Assembly: GCF_022179085.1 (NCBI RefSeq)
Contig: NZ_BPQE01000023.1
Location: forward strand, 62,001-126,000
DNA: 64,000 nucleotides
From: Methylobacterium aerolatum
GTDB lineage: Bacteria; Pseudomonadota; Alphaproteobacteria; Rhizobiales; Beijerinckiaceae
Direction of reading: 5' to 3'
Position numbers and translations under genes: made by a program. Every line of letters begins with the position of its first letter. Positions within the stretch are counted from its first letter, which is position 1. Positions 8,138-17,545 of the stretch are shown here, piece after piece. The notes below the pieces were generated by a model. That model was not told where the DNA came from. It saw only the letters and a list, made by a program, of their open reading frames with translations, and searched no databases.

Positions 8138-8749
8138 TCAGCCGACCGGCTCTCCCAAGGCCCGCGCGGCGGCGGGACGGCCGGCGACGAGGGCGTACCA
8201 GCGACTGAGGTTCGGACGCTCGGCGCGCTCCGCCGGCAGGTTCAGCCAGCGATGAGCCGCGCAGCCGAGCGCGATGTCGGCGATGGTGAATCGCTCCCCG
8301 ACGGTATAGGTCCGGCCCGCCAGATGCGCATCGAGGATGGCGGCGTGGGCCTCGGACTTCGTCAGCGAAGCGGCGACCATGGCGCCGTCCGGCGAGGGCG
8401 TGCGGAAAAGCTGCCAGAAGGCGTCGCGCATCGCCGGGGTGAAGCTCGTCGCCTGCCAATCGACCCATTGCTCCACGAGGGCGCGCTCGCGGGGATCCTC
8501 CGGCATCGCCAGCGCGGGGCTCGTCGCAGCGACGTAGCGCAGGATAGCGTTCGATTCCCACAGGACGAAGCCGTCCTCCTCCAGGGTGGGGACGAGGCCG
8601 TTCGGGTTCATGGCGCGGTAGGCCTGGTCGTCGACGACGCCGTGGGCGCCCCCGGCCACGCGATGCTCGAAGGCGAGCCCGGCCTCGTCGAGGGCCCAGG
8701 CGGCCTTCTGGACATTCACGGAGTTCAAACGGCCCCACAGGCGTCGCAT
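8138..8749 (-). CDS. Glutathione S-transferase family protein
   Basis: 203 residues. The N-terminal thioredoxin-like domain has the RLNSVNVQKAAWALDEAG active-site region (a Ser/Asn type) and the glutathione-binding NGLVPTLEEDG plus WESNAILRYVA. The C-terminal helical domain has the N-capping FTIADIALG motif. It starts 3 bp after the epmB stop codon, so it is probably the third gene of an epmA-epmB-gst transcript. Substrate unknown. Confidence 0.9.
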   Translation of the reverse strand: MRRLWGRLNSVNVQKAAWALDEAGLAFEHRVAGGAHGVVDDQAYRAMNPNGLVPTLEEDGFVLWESNAILRYVAATSPALAMPEDPRERALVEQWVDWQATSFTPAMRDAFWQLFRTPSPDGAMVAASLTKSEAHAAILDAHLAGRTYTVGERFTIADIALGCAAHRWLNLPAERAERPNLSRWYALVAGRPAAARALGEPVG

Positions 8750-8752
8750 CGG

Positions 8753-9799
8753 TCAGGGTTCCTCGTTCGGGTAGGGGTGAGCCCGGCCGGCAGGGTCGAT
8801 CACCTCCCGCGCCGCGCCCGTGCCGCGCAGGTAGCCGGGGCCGACCGGGACCTTCCCGTGCCCGCCGGGGATATCCAGGACGTAGGTCGGCTGGGCGAGG
8901 CCGGACAGGCGGCCGCGCAGGGCGCCCATCAGTGCCTGCCCTTCCGCGATGCCGGTGCGCAGGTGGGCGGTGCCCGGCGCGAGGTCGCCCTGGTGGAGGT
9001 AATAGGGCTTGATCCGGTTCTCGACGAAGCGCCGCATCAGGGTTTCCAGCGTCGCGGGATCGTCGTTGACGCCGCGCAGCAGCACCGACTGGCTCACCAT
9101 CGGGATGCCCGCCTCCACGAGCCGGGCGCAGGCCGCCTCCGCCGCCGGGGTGAATTCCCGCGGATGGTTGGCGTGGAGCGCGACGAACACGGCGCCGCCG
9201 AACGCCCTCAGGGCCTCGATCCTCTCGCCGTCTACCAGATCGGGCTTCACCACCGGCACGCGGGTGTGGATCCGCAGGACCTTGATGTGGGAGATCGTGC
9301 GCAGACGGCCGGCGATCGTCGCAAGGCGCCGGGCTGAGAGGGCGAGGGGATCGCCCCCGGTCAGGATCACCTCCCAGATGGCCGGATCGGCCGCGATGTA
9401 GGCGAAGGCCGCCTCGAATTGCGCATCGGTGAGGGTGCCGAGTCCGTCCGGTCCCACCTGCTCACGCCGGAAGCAGAAGCGGCAGTAGACCGGACAGACG
9501 TGGAGAGGTTTCAGCAGCACCCGGTCCGGGTAGCGATGGATCAGGCCGGGCATCCGTTCGTGGGCGCCGTCACCGATGGGGTCGGCCAGCTCCTCGGGGC
9601 GCGCTTCCACCTCCTCGGCCCGTGGCACGAATTGCCGGGCGATGGGGTCGGCCGGGTCCGAGGCGTCGATCAGCTCCGCCATGTCGGCGGTGATCGACAG
9701 GGCGTAGCGGGCGAGCACCGGCCGCAGGGCCTCCAGCGCCTCGGGCGAGGCGAGGCCGGCGGCGGCGAGATCCTCCGCGCTTCGAATCGGGCGGCTCAC
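8753..9799 (-). CDS. epmB: EF-P beta-lysylation protein EpmB (lysine 2,3-aminomutase family, radical SAM)
   Basis: 348 residues. The radical SAM cluster motif CPVYCRFCF is at residues 102-110 (three cysteines). EVILTGGDPLALS, VLRIHTRVPVV and VALHANHPREF follow the lysine 2,3-aminomutase pattern, and the C-terminus carries the short YLHQGD/VLDIPGGHGK PLP-site region. EpmB converts (S)-alpha-lysine to (R)-beta-lysine for attachment to EF-P. The GTG start overlaps the epmA stop (GTGA, 9796-9799), so it is coupled to epmA; the frame open further upstream is an artefact of the epmA gene. The length, and the pairing with epmA and efp, favour EpmB over a catabolic KamA. Confidence 0.9.
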   Translation of the reverse strand: MSRPIRSAEDLAAAGLASPEALEALRPVLARYALSITADMAELIDASDPADPIARQFVPRAEEVEARPEELADPIGDGAHERMPGLIHRYPDRVLLKPLHVCPVYCRFCFRREQVGPDGLGTLTDAQFEAAFAYIAADPAIWEVILTGGDPLALSARRLATIAGRLRTISHIKVLRIHTRVPVVKPDLVDGERIEALRAFGGAVFVALHANHPREFTPAAEAACARLVEAGIPMVSQSVLLRGVNDDPATLETLMRRFVENRIKPYYLHQGDLAPGTAHLRTGIAEGQALMGALRGRLSGLAQPTYVLDIPGGHGKVPVGPGYLRGTGAAREVIDPAGRAHPYPNEEP

Positions 9800-10851
9800 G
9801 GCGCGGTCTCCGCGACGGGTGTCCACAGCACGTCCTCGATCCGCCCGGCGCCGCAGGCGAGCATGACGAGCCGGTCGAAGCCAAGGGCGATGCCCGACGC
9901 CTCGGGCATGAGGGCGAGCGCCGCCAGGAAATCCTCGTCGATGGGATAGCGCTCGCCGTAGACCCGGTACTTCTCGTCCATCTCCTCCTCGAAGCGGCGG
10001 CGCTGCTCCACCGGGTCGGTCAACTCGCCGAAGGCATTGGCGAGTTCGACGCCGCAGGCATAGAGCTCGAACCGCTCGGCGACCCGCGAATCGCCCGGGG
10101 AGGGTCGGGCGAGGGCGGCCTCGCTCACCGGGTACTCGCACAGGATGGTCGGGCGCCCCAGCCCAAGATGCGGCTCGATGCGGGCGACGAGAACGCGCGA
10201 GAACACGTCGGCGAAGGTATCGTCCGGGGCGATCCGGATGCCCGCGCGGGAGGCGTCGGCGGCCAGCCCGTCGCGGTCCGTGGTCCCGTCGTGGGCGATG
10301 CGGGCGAGGAGATCGATGCCGGCATGGCGGTCGAACGCCTCCGCCAGGGTGACGCGCTCCGGTTCCGCGAAGGGATCGGCCTCGTGGCCGCGCCAGGCGA
10401 GGCGGCGGACGCCTGCGTTCTCGGCGGCCAGGGCCAGGAGGTCGGCGCCGTCGCGCATCAGCGCCGTGTAACTTTCACCCGCCCGGTACCATTCGAGCAT
10501 CGTGAATTCCGGGTGGTGCAGCGGCCCGCGCTCTCGATTGCGGAACACCCGCGCGAGGCTGAACAGCCGCGTCTCACCGGCCGCCAGGAGCTTCTTGCAG
10601 GCGAATTCCGGCGAGGTGTGGAGGTGGAGGGGCGTCGCCGTCCCGCCCGCGCCGATCGCGACCGTCGAGAAGGCGGAGAGATGCGCCTCGTTGCCGGGGG
10701 ACACTTGGAGGCAGGCCGCCTCGACCTCCACGAAGTCGCGCGCCGCGAACCACGCGCGGGTCGCGGCGGCGATCCGGTTGCGGAGCATCAGTCGGGGGCG
10801 CCGGTCGGCGTGGCGGGTGGGCGCCCACCAGGGAGAGGCCGCCTCAGCCAT
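9796..10851 (-). CDS. epmA: EF-P (R)-beta-lysine ligase EpmA (class II lysyl-tRNA synthetase-like)
   Basis: 351 residues, close to the 325 of E. coli EpmA, and lacking the anticodon-binding domain of true LysRS. Class II motifs are visible: motif 2 ARVFRNRERGPLHHPEFTMLEWY, the LYACGVELANAFGELTD region and motif 3 GIALGFDRLVML. It attaches beta-lysine to the conserved lysine of EF-P. I chose ATG at 10851 (MAEAASPWW); a TTG at 10893 would add 14 residues. It is divergent from efp and overlaps epmB by 4 bp, a full EF-P modification locus. Confidence 0.9.
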   Translation of the reverse strand: MAEAASPWWAPTRHADRRPRLMLRNRIAAATRAWFAARDFVEVEAACLQVSPGNEAHLSAFSTVAIGAGGTATPLHLHTSPEFACKKLLAAGETRLFSLARVFRNRERGPLHHPEFTMLEWYRAGESYTALMRDGADLLALAAENAGVRRLAWRGHEADPFAEPERVTLAEAFDRHAGIDLLARIAHDGTTDRDGLAADASRAGIRIAPDDTFADVFSRVLVARIEPHLGLGRPTILCEYPVSEAALARPSPGDSRVAERFELYACGVELANAFGELTDPVEQRRRFEEEMDEKYRVYGERYPIDEDFLAALALMPEASGIALGFDRLVMLACGAGRIEDVLWTPVAETAP

Positions 10852-10985
10852 GGGCGCGGCCCGTCGCGGGAACTCGCGCGGCGTGGCTGGCAACCGGGGC
10901 GCAGATGGGATAGTTGCGGGAACCCGCTCGCGGAAGCGCCTTGCGTGCGCGCCGCCAGAACCTCGTCACTGCAGGACCATTTCTC

Positions 10986-11552
10986 GTGAAGGTGATCGCC
11001 TCGACGCTCCGCAAGGGCAACGTCGTCGAAAAGGACGGCAAGCTGTATGTGATCCTGTTTGCGGAGAACATCCACCCCGGCAAGGGAACTCCGGTCACGC
11101 AGCTCGACATGCGCCGGATCACCGACGGCGTGAAGGTCTCCGAGCGCTACCGCACCACCGAGCAGGTGGAGCGCGCCTTCGTCGAGGACCGGGAGCATAC
11201 CTTCCTCTACAGCGACGGCGAGGGGTTCCACTTCATGAACCCCGAGAACTACGAGCAGGTCGCCGTGCCGGCGGACGTGGTGGGCGATGCCGCACCCTAC
11301 CTGCAGGAGGGCATGGCCGTGATGCTGTCCTCCCACAACGGCGTGGCGCTGACGATCGAACTTCCCCAGCGCGTCGTGCTGGAGGTGGCGGAGACGGAAC
11401 CGGTGCTCAAGGGCCAGACGGCCTCGTCCTCCTACAAGCCCGCCACGCTCTCGAACGGCGTGCGCACCACGGTGCCGCCGCACATCGCCGCCGGCACCCG
11501 CGTCGTCGTGATGACGTCCGACGGGTCCTACGTCGAGCGCGCCAAGGACTGA
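10986..11552 (+). CDS. efp: Elongation factor P
   Basis: 188 residues, the standard EF-P length: N-terminal KOW-like domain ([17 protein letters not shown]), the acceptor loop HPGKGTP with the modified lysine at residue 33, and two OB domains ending [18 protein letters not shown] relieves ribosome stalling at polyproline. The GTG start at 10986 gives the canonical N-terminus MKVIAST; the upstream in-frame extension to 10914 does not match the family. The lysine and the neighbouring epmA/epmB indicate the beta-lysylated type rather than the rhamnosylated-arginine type. Confidence 0.95.
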   Translation: MKVIASTLRKGNVVEKDGKLYVILFAENIHPGKGTPVTQLDMRRITDGVKVSERYRTTEQVERAFVEDREHTFLYSDGEGFHFMNPENYEQVAVPADVVGDAAPYLQEGMAVMLSSHNGVALTIELPQRVVLEVAETEPVLKGQTASSSYKPATLSNGVRTTVPPHIAAGTRVVVMTSDGSYVERAKD

Positions 11553-11618
11553 TCCCCGCTCCGGCGTCGCACGCTCCGGCGCGGCGACGTCACAGCGGGA
11601 TTTGCGGAGGGCGGCACC

Positions 11619-12587
11619 CTATCGGTCTCCCTCCGCCGCCTCCCGGCACTCCTGTGCCAGCAGGCGGGCTCTAGCCTGCTCCTCCGGCTTGAAGCTCCGT
11701 CCGTCCTCCCGGATCAGCCCCTCGCGGTTCAGCGCATCGCTGGTGCAGCGGGCAGACAGGCGGCAGACCGTCGCGTCCCCGCCGCTGCGCGTGCAGAGGG
11801 TGCGGTAATCCGCCCGGAACGCCCTCACCGCCGCCTTCGGGTTCGGCCCGGTCACCTGCGCCGCCAGGAAGACGAGGCCGAACAGGACCGGCTGGTGGAT
11901 GAGGTAGACCGCAAGACTGTGCCGCCCGGCGAAGGTGGCGAACCGCGCGATGGCGTTGCGCGGCGTCCAGGCGGCGAGGCGCGAGCGGGCGAGGGCGGGT
12001 AGGCCGAGCCGCCCGGCCACGATCCCGATCAGAACGAGACCGAACCACGGCACCAGCGGCACGTAGTCGTTGGTCCGGGGCGTCACCCGGCCGAGGCCGA
12101 GGAACCACAGGGCCGGCGCGTCGAGCCAATCCGCCTGTACGACATGGGGCGCGGCGAGGATCGCGGCGGCGGCGAGCAGGGTCACCAGCCAGGGCAGGAA
12201 CAGGAACGGCAGGCCGATCACGCTCGCCACGGCGATGCAGTGCAGGATGCCGAAGAACACATAGGCGTCGGGGAAGACGACCCGCGTGGCCAGCGTCACG
12301 AGGAGGGCGCCGCCCGCGATCCGCCCAAGGCGCCGGAGCGTCGGGCGCAGCTGGACGCCCCGGCCGTTCATGAGAACGAGCCCCACGCCGACGAGGACGA
12401 GGAAGGATCCCGCAATCCCCTGCGCTGCGGCACGCCCCGTTGGCGTGCCGGCATAGTTCTCCGGCGTCAGGTGCAGGGCGCCGAGATCCCACACCGTGTG
12501 GAAGCACGCCATCGCCAACAACGCGACGGCCCGCGCGGCGTCGATGACGGCCAAGCGTTGCGGGGGAGGCGGCGGCGGCGCGTTCAT
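11619..12587 (-). CDS. DUF1624 (heparan-alpha-glucosaminide N-acetyltransferase-like) membrane protein
   Basis: 322 residues. About seven membrane helices start with the family hallmark RLAVIDAARAVALLAMACFH (D and R of the first helix), followed by HTVWDLGALHL, FFGILHCIAVAS and near the C-terminus AGRHSLAVYLIHQPVLFG. These are features of DUF1624/acyltransferase-3-like proteins that move acyl groups across the membrane to cell-envelope sugars. A roughly 80-residue soluble tail with several cysteines (TLCTRSGGDATVCRLSARC) extends beyond the last helix. It stands alone, convergent with efp. Confidence 0.85.
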   Translation of the reverse strand: MNAPPPPPPQRLAVIDAARAVALLAMACFHTVWDLGALHLTPENYAGTPTGRAAAQGIAGSFLVLVGVGLVLMNGRGVQLRPTLRRLGRIAGGALLVTLATRVVFPDAYVFFGILHCIAVASVIGLPFLFLPWLVTLLAAAAILAAPHVVQADWLDAPALWFLGLGRVTPRTNDYVPLVPWFGLVLIGIVAGRLGLPALARSRLAAWTPRNAIARFATFAGRHSLAVYLIHQPVLFGLVFLAAQVTGPNPKAAVRAFRADYRTLCTRSGGDATVCRLSARCTSDALNREGLIREDGRSFKPEEQARARLLAQECREAAEGDR

Positions 12588-12861
12588 GCCGCGCTCAAAT
12601 CACAGCATCCGCCGCCGCACCATCGCTTTCGGCGCGAATTCGGCGGGGGCGCCTCCTGCGGCATCGCGGCTCGCCGACAATTTCAGAGTGAGCCGGAAAA
12701 ACATGGCAACCTGCGCGCGTTGAGCGGAATTCACTGTTGCCGGCGCGCCGCCATCGGCAGGATTGCAACTCTGACGAGCTCGGTTGCCAGCCAAATGGGC
12801 TTTTCGCGATTCAGGACTTCGTTAATCTTAACCCGCTTGCGCGTGATGCGAGTCAGTGCGG

Positions 12862-13476
12862 ATGGCGTCGGCCATGTCTGATGAAACCGGAACCCGGCCG
12901 GAGACGCCCCAGGTCGCGGTGGGCGCCGCGAGCGGGGCATCCGAACGCGTCGAGGAGCCCTTGAACCTCGTCGAGGTGTCGGGCCGCATCAAGTGGTTCG
13001 ACGTCGCGAAAGGGTTCGGCTTCATCGTGCCGGACGACGGGTCCGCCGATATCCTGCTCCACGTCACCTGCCTGCGGCGGGACGGATTCCAGGCCGCCAG
13101 CGAGGGCGCGCGGATCGTCGTGGAGGCGGTGCAGCGGCAGCGGGGCTGGCAGGCCTTCCGGGTCATCTCCCTCGACCAGTCGGCGGCCCTGCATCCCTCC
13201 GAACTGCCGATGCCCCGCACCCACGTCACCGTGACGCCCACGAGCGGCCTGGAGACGGCGGTGGTAAAGTGGTTCAACCGCCTGCGCGGCTTCGGCTTCC
13301 TCACCCGTGGGGACGGCACGCCGGACATCTTCGTCCACATGGAGACCCTGCGCCGCTACGGCATCGCCGAGTTGAAGCCCGGTGAGTCGGTGCTCGTGCG
13401 CTACGGCGACGGCTCGAAGGGCGTGATGGCGGCCGAGGTCCGGCTGATCGAGGGCGGGCTCCCGTCCTCCCACTGA
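12862..13476 (+). CDS. Two-domain cold-shock protein
   Basis: About 204 residues with two cold-shock domains. The first (about 40-105) has [20 protein letters not shown] and [13 protein letters not shown]; the second (about 133-200) has [20 protein letters not shown] and [13 protein letters not shown]. Each carries RNP1-like KGFGFI/RGFGFL and RNP2-like DILLHV/DIFVHM. The N-terminal 38 residues are acidic and disordered. Such twin-CSD proteins are common in alphaproteobacteria as single-stranded nucleic-acid chaperones. Start uncertain: GTG 12856, ATG 12862 or ATG 12874 are all possible, with no strong Shine-Dalgarno. Confidence 0.88.
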   Translation: MASAMSDETGTRPETPQVAVGAASGASERVEEPLNLVEVSGRIKWFDVAKGFGFIVPDDGSADILLHVTCLRRDGFQAASEGARIVVEAVQRQRGWQAFRVISLDQSAALHPSELPMPRTHVTVTPTSGLETAVVKWFNRLRGFGFLTRGDGTPDIFVHMETLRRYGIAELKPGESVLVRYGDGSKGVMAAEVRLIEGGLPSSH

Positions 13477-13604
13477 CGCTGCGCCGGGACGCGATTGCCC
13501 ATCACGGTTTGGTGTGGCCCCCGTCCCTGATCGCGCGACGGACGGCGACGCGCTATGACGGTCGGATGCCGGCCGCTTCGGCCAGGCACGCGTGAGGCTT
13601 GCCC

Positions 13605-14111
13605 GTGATCTGCGTTTCCCGAGCCGTATCCACCGCCGCCCTTCGCCTCGCCCTCGCCGGGGCCTGCCTCGTGCCGACGATGGCGGCGCCCGCCGCCGCG
13701 CAGACGGTGGCCAAGGCCCCCGCCGTGCCCACCGAGCCGCTGACCATCGCGACCCAGGGCGGGCCGAAGCGCTTCGCCGTGGAGGTGATGCGCGACGACG
13801 CCGGGCGCAGCCGCGGGCTGATGTTCCGTCGGCACATGGCTGCGGATCACGGGATGCTGTTCGACTTCGAGCGCGTCCAGCCCGTGACGATGTGGATGAA
13901 GAACACCTATCTCTCCCTCGACATGGTGTTCATCCGCGCCGACGGGACGGTGGCTCGTGTAGCGGCCGACACCGAACCGCTCTCGACGGCCATCATCCCG
14001 TCGAACGAGCCGGTGCTGGCCGTTCTGGAGCTGAACGCGGGTACGGCGGCGCGGGCGGGCATCAAGCCCGGCGACAGGATCGAGCATCCGCTCTTCGCGA
14101 AGGCGCGATAG
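13605..14111 (+). CDS. DUF192 family periplasmic protein
   Basis: About 168 residues: a signal peptide (LRLALAGACLVPTMAAPAAA, cleavage near AAAQ) followed by a DUF192 domain with the motifs RSRGLMFRRHMAADHGMLFDF, VTMWMKNTYLSLDMVFI and PGDRIEHPLF. DUF192 is a small uncharacterised beta-barrel family; no catalytic role is established. GTG at 13605 has GAGG 7 nt upstream; a TTG at 13599 is the longer alternative. Confidence 0.85.
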   Translation: MICVSRAVSTAALRLALAGACLVPTMAAPAAAQTVAKAPAVPTEPLTIATQGGPKRFAVEVMRDDAGRSRGLMFRRHMAADHGMLFDFERVQPVTMWMKNTYLSLDMVFIRADGTVARVAADTEPLSTAIIPSNEPVLAVLELNAGTAARAGIKPGDRIEHPLFAKAR

Positions 14112-14236
14112 ACCGATCCTCGCCGGCCCCGCATCTGGTCAGTCCTGCCGGGAACGCTTCGGGAACGAGTGCTTGACCGGATCGTTAATTCGGGCCAGTG
14201 TTCGCGGAACGTTCCGTTAACGGATGGGACTTCCCG

Positions 14237-14629
14237 ATGAATGACGTGGCGGCCGCCGAGATCTTCCGCAATGCCGAGTGGTCCGTCCAGGAGGATGGGC
14301 TTGAGCATCGCGGCACGGGCTACTTCATCGCCCGCGACACCGTGGCGGCACGCCGCTCCGAGCGGTTGTGGGATTGGCCGTTGCAGATGGCCGAGAAGGG
14401 CTGGTGTCGTCCGAGTCTGTTCCGCGAGGCTTTCCTGGCCGCCCTCGACCGGTTCGGCATCGAGCGCGACATGGAGCTGACGCGCTCCTTCGCCCTGGGC
14501 TTCGGCATCCGGGCGACGGAGGAGACGCGGGCGGACGGTTTCGTGAAGCTCGCCGATGTGCTGCGCCCGCGCGAGGCGCCCGTGGCCGTCCCGGCCCGCC
14601 GGGCGGCGCGAAGCTACGCTGCGGTGTGA
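14237..14629 (+). CDS. Hypothetical protein, 130 aa
   Basis: No named family recognised. The start MNDVAAAEIF lies downstream of a short spacer; the protein mixes short helices and aromatic patches (GYFIARDTVAARRSERLWDWPLQMAEKGW, RPSLFREAFLAALDRFG) and ends with an Ala/Arg-rich tail. No signal peptide or membrane span. A strong bidirectional terminator hairpin (14672-14705) follows. It looks like a lineage-restricted soluble protein. Confidence 0.65.
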   Translation: MNDVAAAEIFRNAEWSVQEDGLEHRGTGYFIARDTVAARRSERLWDWPLQMAEKGWCRPSLFREAFLAALDRFGIERDMELTRSFALGFGIRATEETRADGFVKLADVLRPREAPVAVPARRAARSYAAV

Positions 14630-14671
14630 GGGCAAGCCACGCCGTCGTCGAGAGCCGATCCCTGACGTGAG

Positions 14672-14705
14672 AAGGCCCGGGTGATCCTGCGATCACCCGG
14701 GCCTT
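14672..14705. terminator. Bidirectional intrinsic terminator hairpin
   Basis: Perfect 15-bp inverted repeat, AAGGCCCGGGTGATC (14672-14686) and its complement (14691-14705), with a CTGC loop. It sits between the 3' ends of the convergent 130-aa gene and ndvA, and the AA/TT edges give short U tracts both ways. Confidence 0.8.
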
Positions 14706-14728
14706 CGTGTCTTGCGACGGTGAGTGCG

Positions 14729-16507
14729 TCAGGCCGCCAGGGCCAGGCGATCCTCGTCCTCTTCCGCCTGCGCGGCCATGAACTGGGCGCGGGCGAGTTC
14801 GGCGAAGCGACCGTCCTGGGCGACGAGGTCGTCGAAGGTGCCGGCCTCGACGATCCGGCCCTCGTGGAACACCAGGATGCGGTCGGCATCGCGGATGGTC
14901 GAGAGGCGGTGCGCGATCACGAAGGTCGTCCGGCCCTCCATCACCGCTTCCAAAGCGCCCTGGAGCTTGCGCTCGGTGGCCGCGTCGAGGGCCGAGGTGG
15001 CCTCGTCGAGGATGAGGATCGGCGGGTTCTTGAGCAGCGCCCGGGCGATGGAGAGGCGCTGACGCTCGCCGCCGGAGAGAGAGCGGCCGCGCTCGCCGAT
15101 CACCGTGTCGAGACCGTCCGCCTGCCGGGCCATGAACTCGCCGGCCTGCGCTTTCTCCAGCGCCTCCAGCATCTCGGCATCGGTGGCCTCGGGGCAGCCG
15201 ACCTGCAGGTTCTCGCGGATCGAGCGGGCGAAGAGCATCGGCTCCTGGAACACCACGCCGATGTTGTGGCGCAGGGAGGAGAGGGCGACGTCCCGCACGT
15301 CGAGCCCGTCGATGCGGATGGCGCCGGAGGCCGGATCGAAGCTCCGGTGCAGCAGGCCGAGCGTGGTCGACTTGCCCGAGCCGGTGGTGCCGACGAGCGC
15401 CACCGTCTCACCGGGCTTGGCCGAGAACGACACACCGTCGAGCGCCTTGCGCCGACCGTCGTAGGAGAAGCGCACGTCATCGAAGGTGACCTCACCCTCG
15501 AACCGGGCGACCTGCTTGGCGTGCGGCCGGTCGGCCACGGCGGGCACCGTGTCGTAGATCGCAAAGAACTCGGCGATCTTCGGCGCCTGCTGGAACAGGC
15601 CGTTCACGAAGCCGACCACGTGGTCGAGGCGCGAGACGAAGGCGGTGGCGAGGCTCATGAAGGCGACGACCTCGCCCACCGTCGTGGTGCCGGCCTGATA
15701 GAGCGAGATGCCGGTGACGAAGATCGCGGTCATGGTGATGGTCGCCGAGGCCCGGGTCGCCACGTTGGCGAGCGCCCACCAGGACAGCACCGGGATCTGA
15801 GCGGCGAGAAGCTTGGCGATGATGTCGCGCATCGCGTCCTTCTCGGCCTTGGCGCGGGTGAAGGACTGGATCACCGCCACGTTGCCGAGCGCGTCGGAGG
15901 CGTGGGCGGCGAGGCCCGAATTGAAATGCTCCACCTGGCCCTGAAGGGTCTCCGTGCGGCGCATGACGAAGGTCGTCAGCGCGGTGAAGGCGAGGACCAG
16001 CACCACGAGGATCGAGCCGAGCTGCCAGTTGATGAACAGGGTCATCGGCAGGAGCACGCCGAGGGAGACAAGGGCGACGAGGTGGTCGCGGAAGAAGCCG
16101 AGCCACAGCCACGCCATGCCGTTCGTGCCCTCCAGCATCGCCTTGAGCACGCGGCCGGAATGGTTGGCGGAGTGGAAGGCCAGCGGCAGGTCGAGGACAT
16201 GCTCGAAGAAGGCCGCCATGCTGGAGAGGCGGTTGCGGTGGGACAGCCGGTCGGAATGCAGCGCGATGAACACGCCGGCCCCGATGGTAAAGAATCCGAA
16301 ACCAACCCAGGCCAGGATCAGCGGCAGCATCTGCGACATGGCGTTCCCGCCGCGCTGCAGGTGCGTCAGCCCATCGATGATGCGGCCCATCAACAGCGGT
16401 TCGGCGAAGGCCGCCACCGCCAGGAGCACATTGGCGAGCGCCAGCGAAATCGCCAGCCGCCGCTCGGCCTTCAGGAAACCCAGAACCCGTCCGTACAGAC
16501 GAACCAT
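14729..16507 (-). CDS. ndvA: Cyclic beta-1,2-glucan ABC exporter (NdvA/ChvA), permease-ATPase fusion
   Basis: 592 residues, matching the roughly 590 of NdvA/ChvA. The N-terminus LYGRVLGFLKAERRLA and AEPLLMGRIIDGLT match the ChvA beginning closely. Six membrane helices occupy about 20-310, followed by the ATPase: Walker A GTTGSGKST (373-381), signature LSGGERQRL, Walker B ILILDEATSALD and the switch histidine in FVIAHRLST. It exports cyclic beta-1,2-glucan, an osmoadaptation polymer, to the periplasm; the synthase NdvB is not in the window. ATG at 16507 begins the family N-terminus; the open frame to 16669 is upstream noise. Confidence 0.9.
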   Translation of the reverse strand: MVRLYGRVLGFLKAERRLAISLALANVLLAVAAFAEPLLMGRIIDGLTHLQRGGNAMSQMLPLILAWVGFGFFTIGAGVFIALHSDRLSHRNRLSSMAAFFEHVLDLPLAFHSANHSGRVLKAMLEGTNGMAWLWLGFFRDHLVALVSLGVLLPMTLFINWQLGSILVVLVLAFTALTTFVMRRTETLQGQVEHFNSGLAAHASDALGNVAVIQSFTRAKAEKDAMRDIIAKLLAAQIPVLSWWALANVATRASATITMTAIFVTGISLYQAGTTTVGEVVAFMSLATAFVSRLDHVVGFVNGLFQQAPKIAEFFAIYDTVPAVADRPHAKQVARFEGEVTFDDVRFSYDGRRKALDGVSFSAKPGETVALVGTTGSGKSTTLGLLHRSFDPASGAIRIDGLDVRDVALSSLRHNIGVVFQEPMLFARSIRENLQVGCPEATDAEMLEALEKAQAGEFMARQADGLDTVIGERGRSLSGGERQRLSIARALLKNPPILILDEATSALDAATERKLQGALEAVMEGRTTFVIAHRLSTIRDADRILVFHEGRIVEAGTFDDLVAQDGRFAELARAQFMAAQAEEDEDRLALAA

Positions 16508-16771
16508 CGAACCGCTCCGCCGCCGGCCCCGCCCTTCCGGGTCGTGGACCGCCCCAAGCCACGTCGCGCAGGCAATACCCGCTCCGGGGCCATCGCCCCA
16601 TGCGACGAAGAGCTTATGGCGCCTTCCGGCTGAACGGGCGATGACGGGCGAGGACAGGAGTCCGCTCAACTTTACGCTTCATTCACCATGCCGACCTAAC
16701 GCTGCGGTCGGGTACGCCGCATCCTGCGCCTCGGGGCGTGCCCGCCGCTCCGCCCGTCGAGTCATCGTCCC

Positions 16772-17545
16772 ATGGATTTAGCAACCGGATTCGGGCTGGT
16801 CGGCGGTGTGGGCGTGGTCTTCGCGCTGATCATGATCGACGGCGGCAACTTCGCCGCCTATTTCGACAAGCACGCGGTGATCGTGATCTTCGGCGGATCG
16901 GTCATGGCGACCATCATCCGTTTCCCCTTCTCGACCATCGCCCACGGCCTGCCGATGGGCCTGCGCTACGCCTTCACCATGCGCTCGGTGAAGCCGCAGG
17001 ACCTCATCGAGGAAATCACCAGGATCGCGGAGGTCGTGCGCAAGAGCGGTCCTATCTCCCTGGAGAACATGGAGATCGGCGATCCCTTCCTGGCCCAGGG
17101 CGCCCGCTATATCGCCGACGGCTACGACCGAGAATTCATCCGCGACGCGATGGAGCGCGACCGGGACAACTTCCTGATGCATCTCGACGAGGGGTCGAAG
17201 ATCTACCGGGCCTTCGGCGACTGCGCGCCAGCCTGGGGCATGATCGGCACGATCCTCGGGATGGTGACCATGTTCGCCAACATGTCCGATCCCTCAAAGC
17301 TCGGCCCGGCCATGGCGACGGCGCTGCTCGCGACGCTTTATGGCGCGCTCATCGCCAACCTCGTGACCCTTCCCATCGCCGACAAGCTGCACGTCAAGCT
17401 GGAGGAGGAGGATGTTTCCCGCTCGCTGATCATCGACGGCATCCTGCTGATTCGCGACCAGAAGAGTCCGACTCTCGTGCGTGAGATGCTTGTCGCGTAT
17501 CTGCCGCACAACCACCGCCACGCCCTCGAGGAAGCGGCGGCGTGA
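16772..17545 (+). CDS. MotA/PomA-type proton (or sodium) channel protein
   Basis: 257 residues of the MotA family. Four membrane helices: about 5-22, 33-52, 150-170 and 180-200. The cytoplasmic loop has the IEEITRIAEVVRKSGPISLEN segment and the pore helices show CAPAWGMIGTILGMVTMF and ATALLATLYGALIANLVTLP. The short PomA-like architecture differs from E. coli MotA (295 aa). It lies immediately before the MotB-like gene with no gap, so the two form a stator unit. Whether it drives flagella or another process cannot be told; no other flagellar gene is nearby. Confidence 0.85.
   Translation: MDLATGFGLVGGVGVVFALIMIDGGNFAAYFDKHAVIVIFGGSVMATIIRFPFSTIAHGLPMGLRYAFTMRSVKPQDLIEEITRIAEVVRKSGPISLENMEIGDPFLAQGARYIADGYDREFIRDAMERDRDNFLMHLDEGSKIYRAFGDCAPAWGMIGTILGMVTMFANMSDPSKLGPAMATALLATLYGALIANLVTLPIADKLHVKLEEEDVSRSLIIDGILLIRDQKSPTLVREMLVAYLPHNHRHALEEAAA

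Noticed and set aside
14672-14705. Palindrome as a REP element
   Set aside because: It lies between convergent stops and forms a standard terminator stem; its sequence is unrelated to the REP-like core at 25.7 and 45.7 kb.
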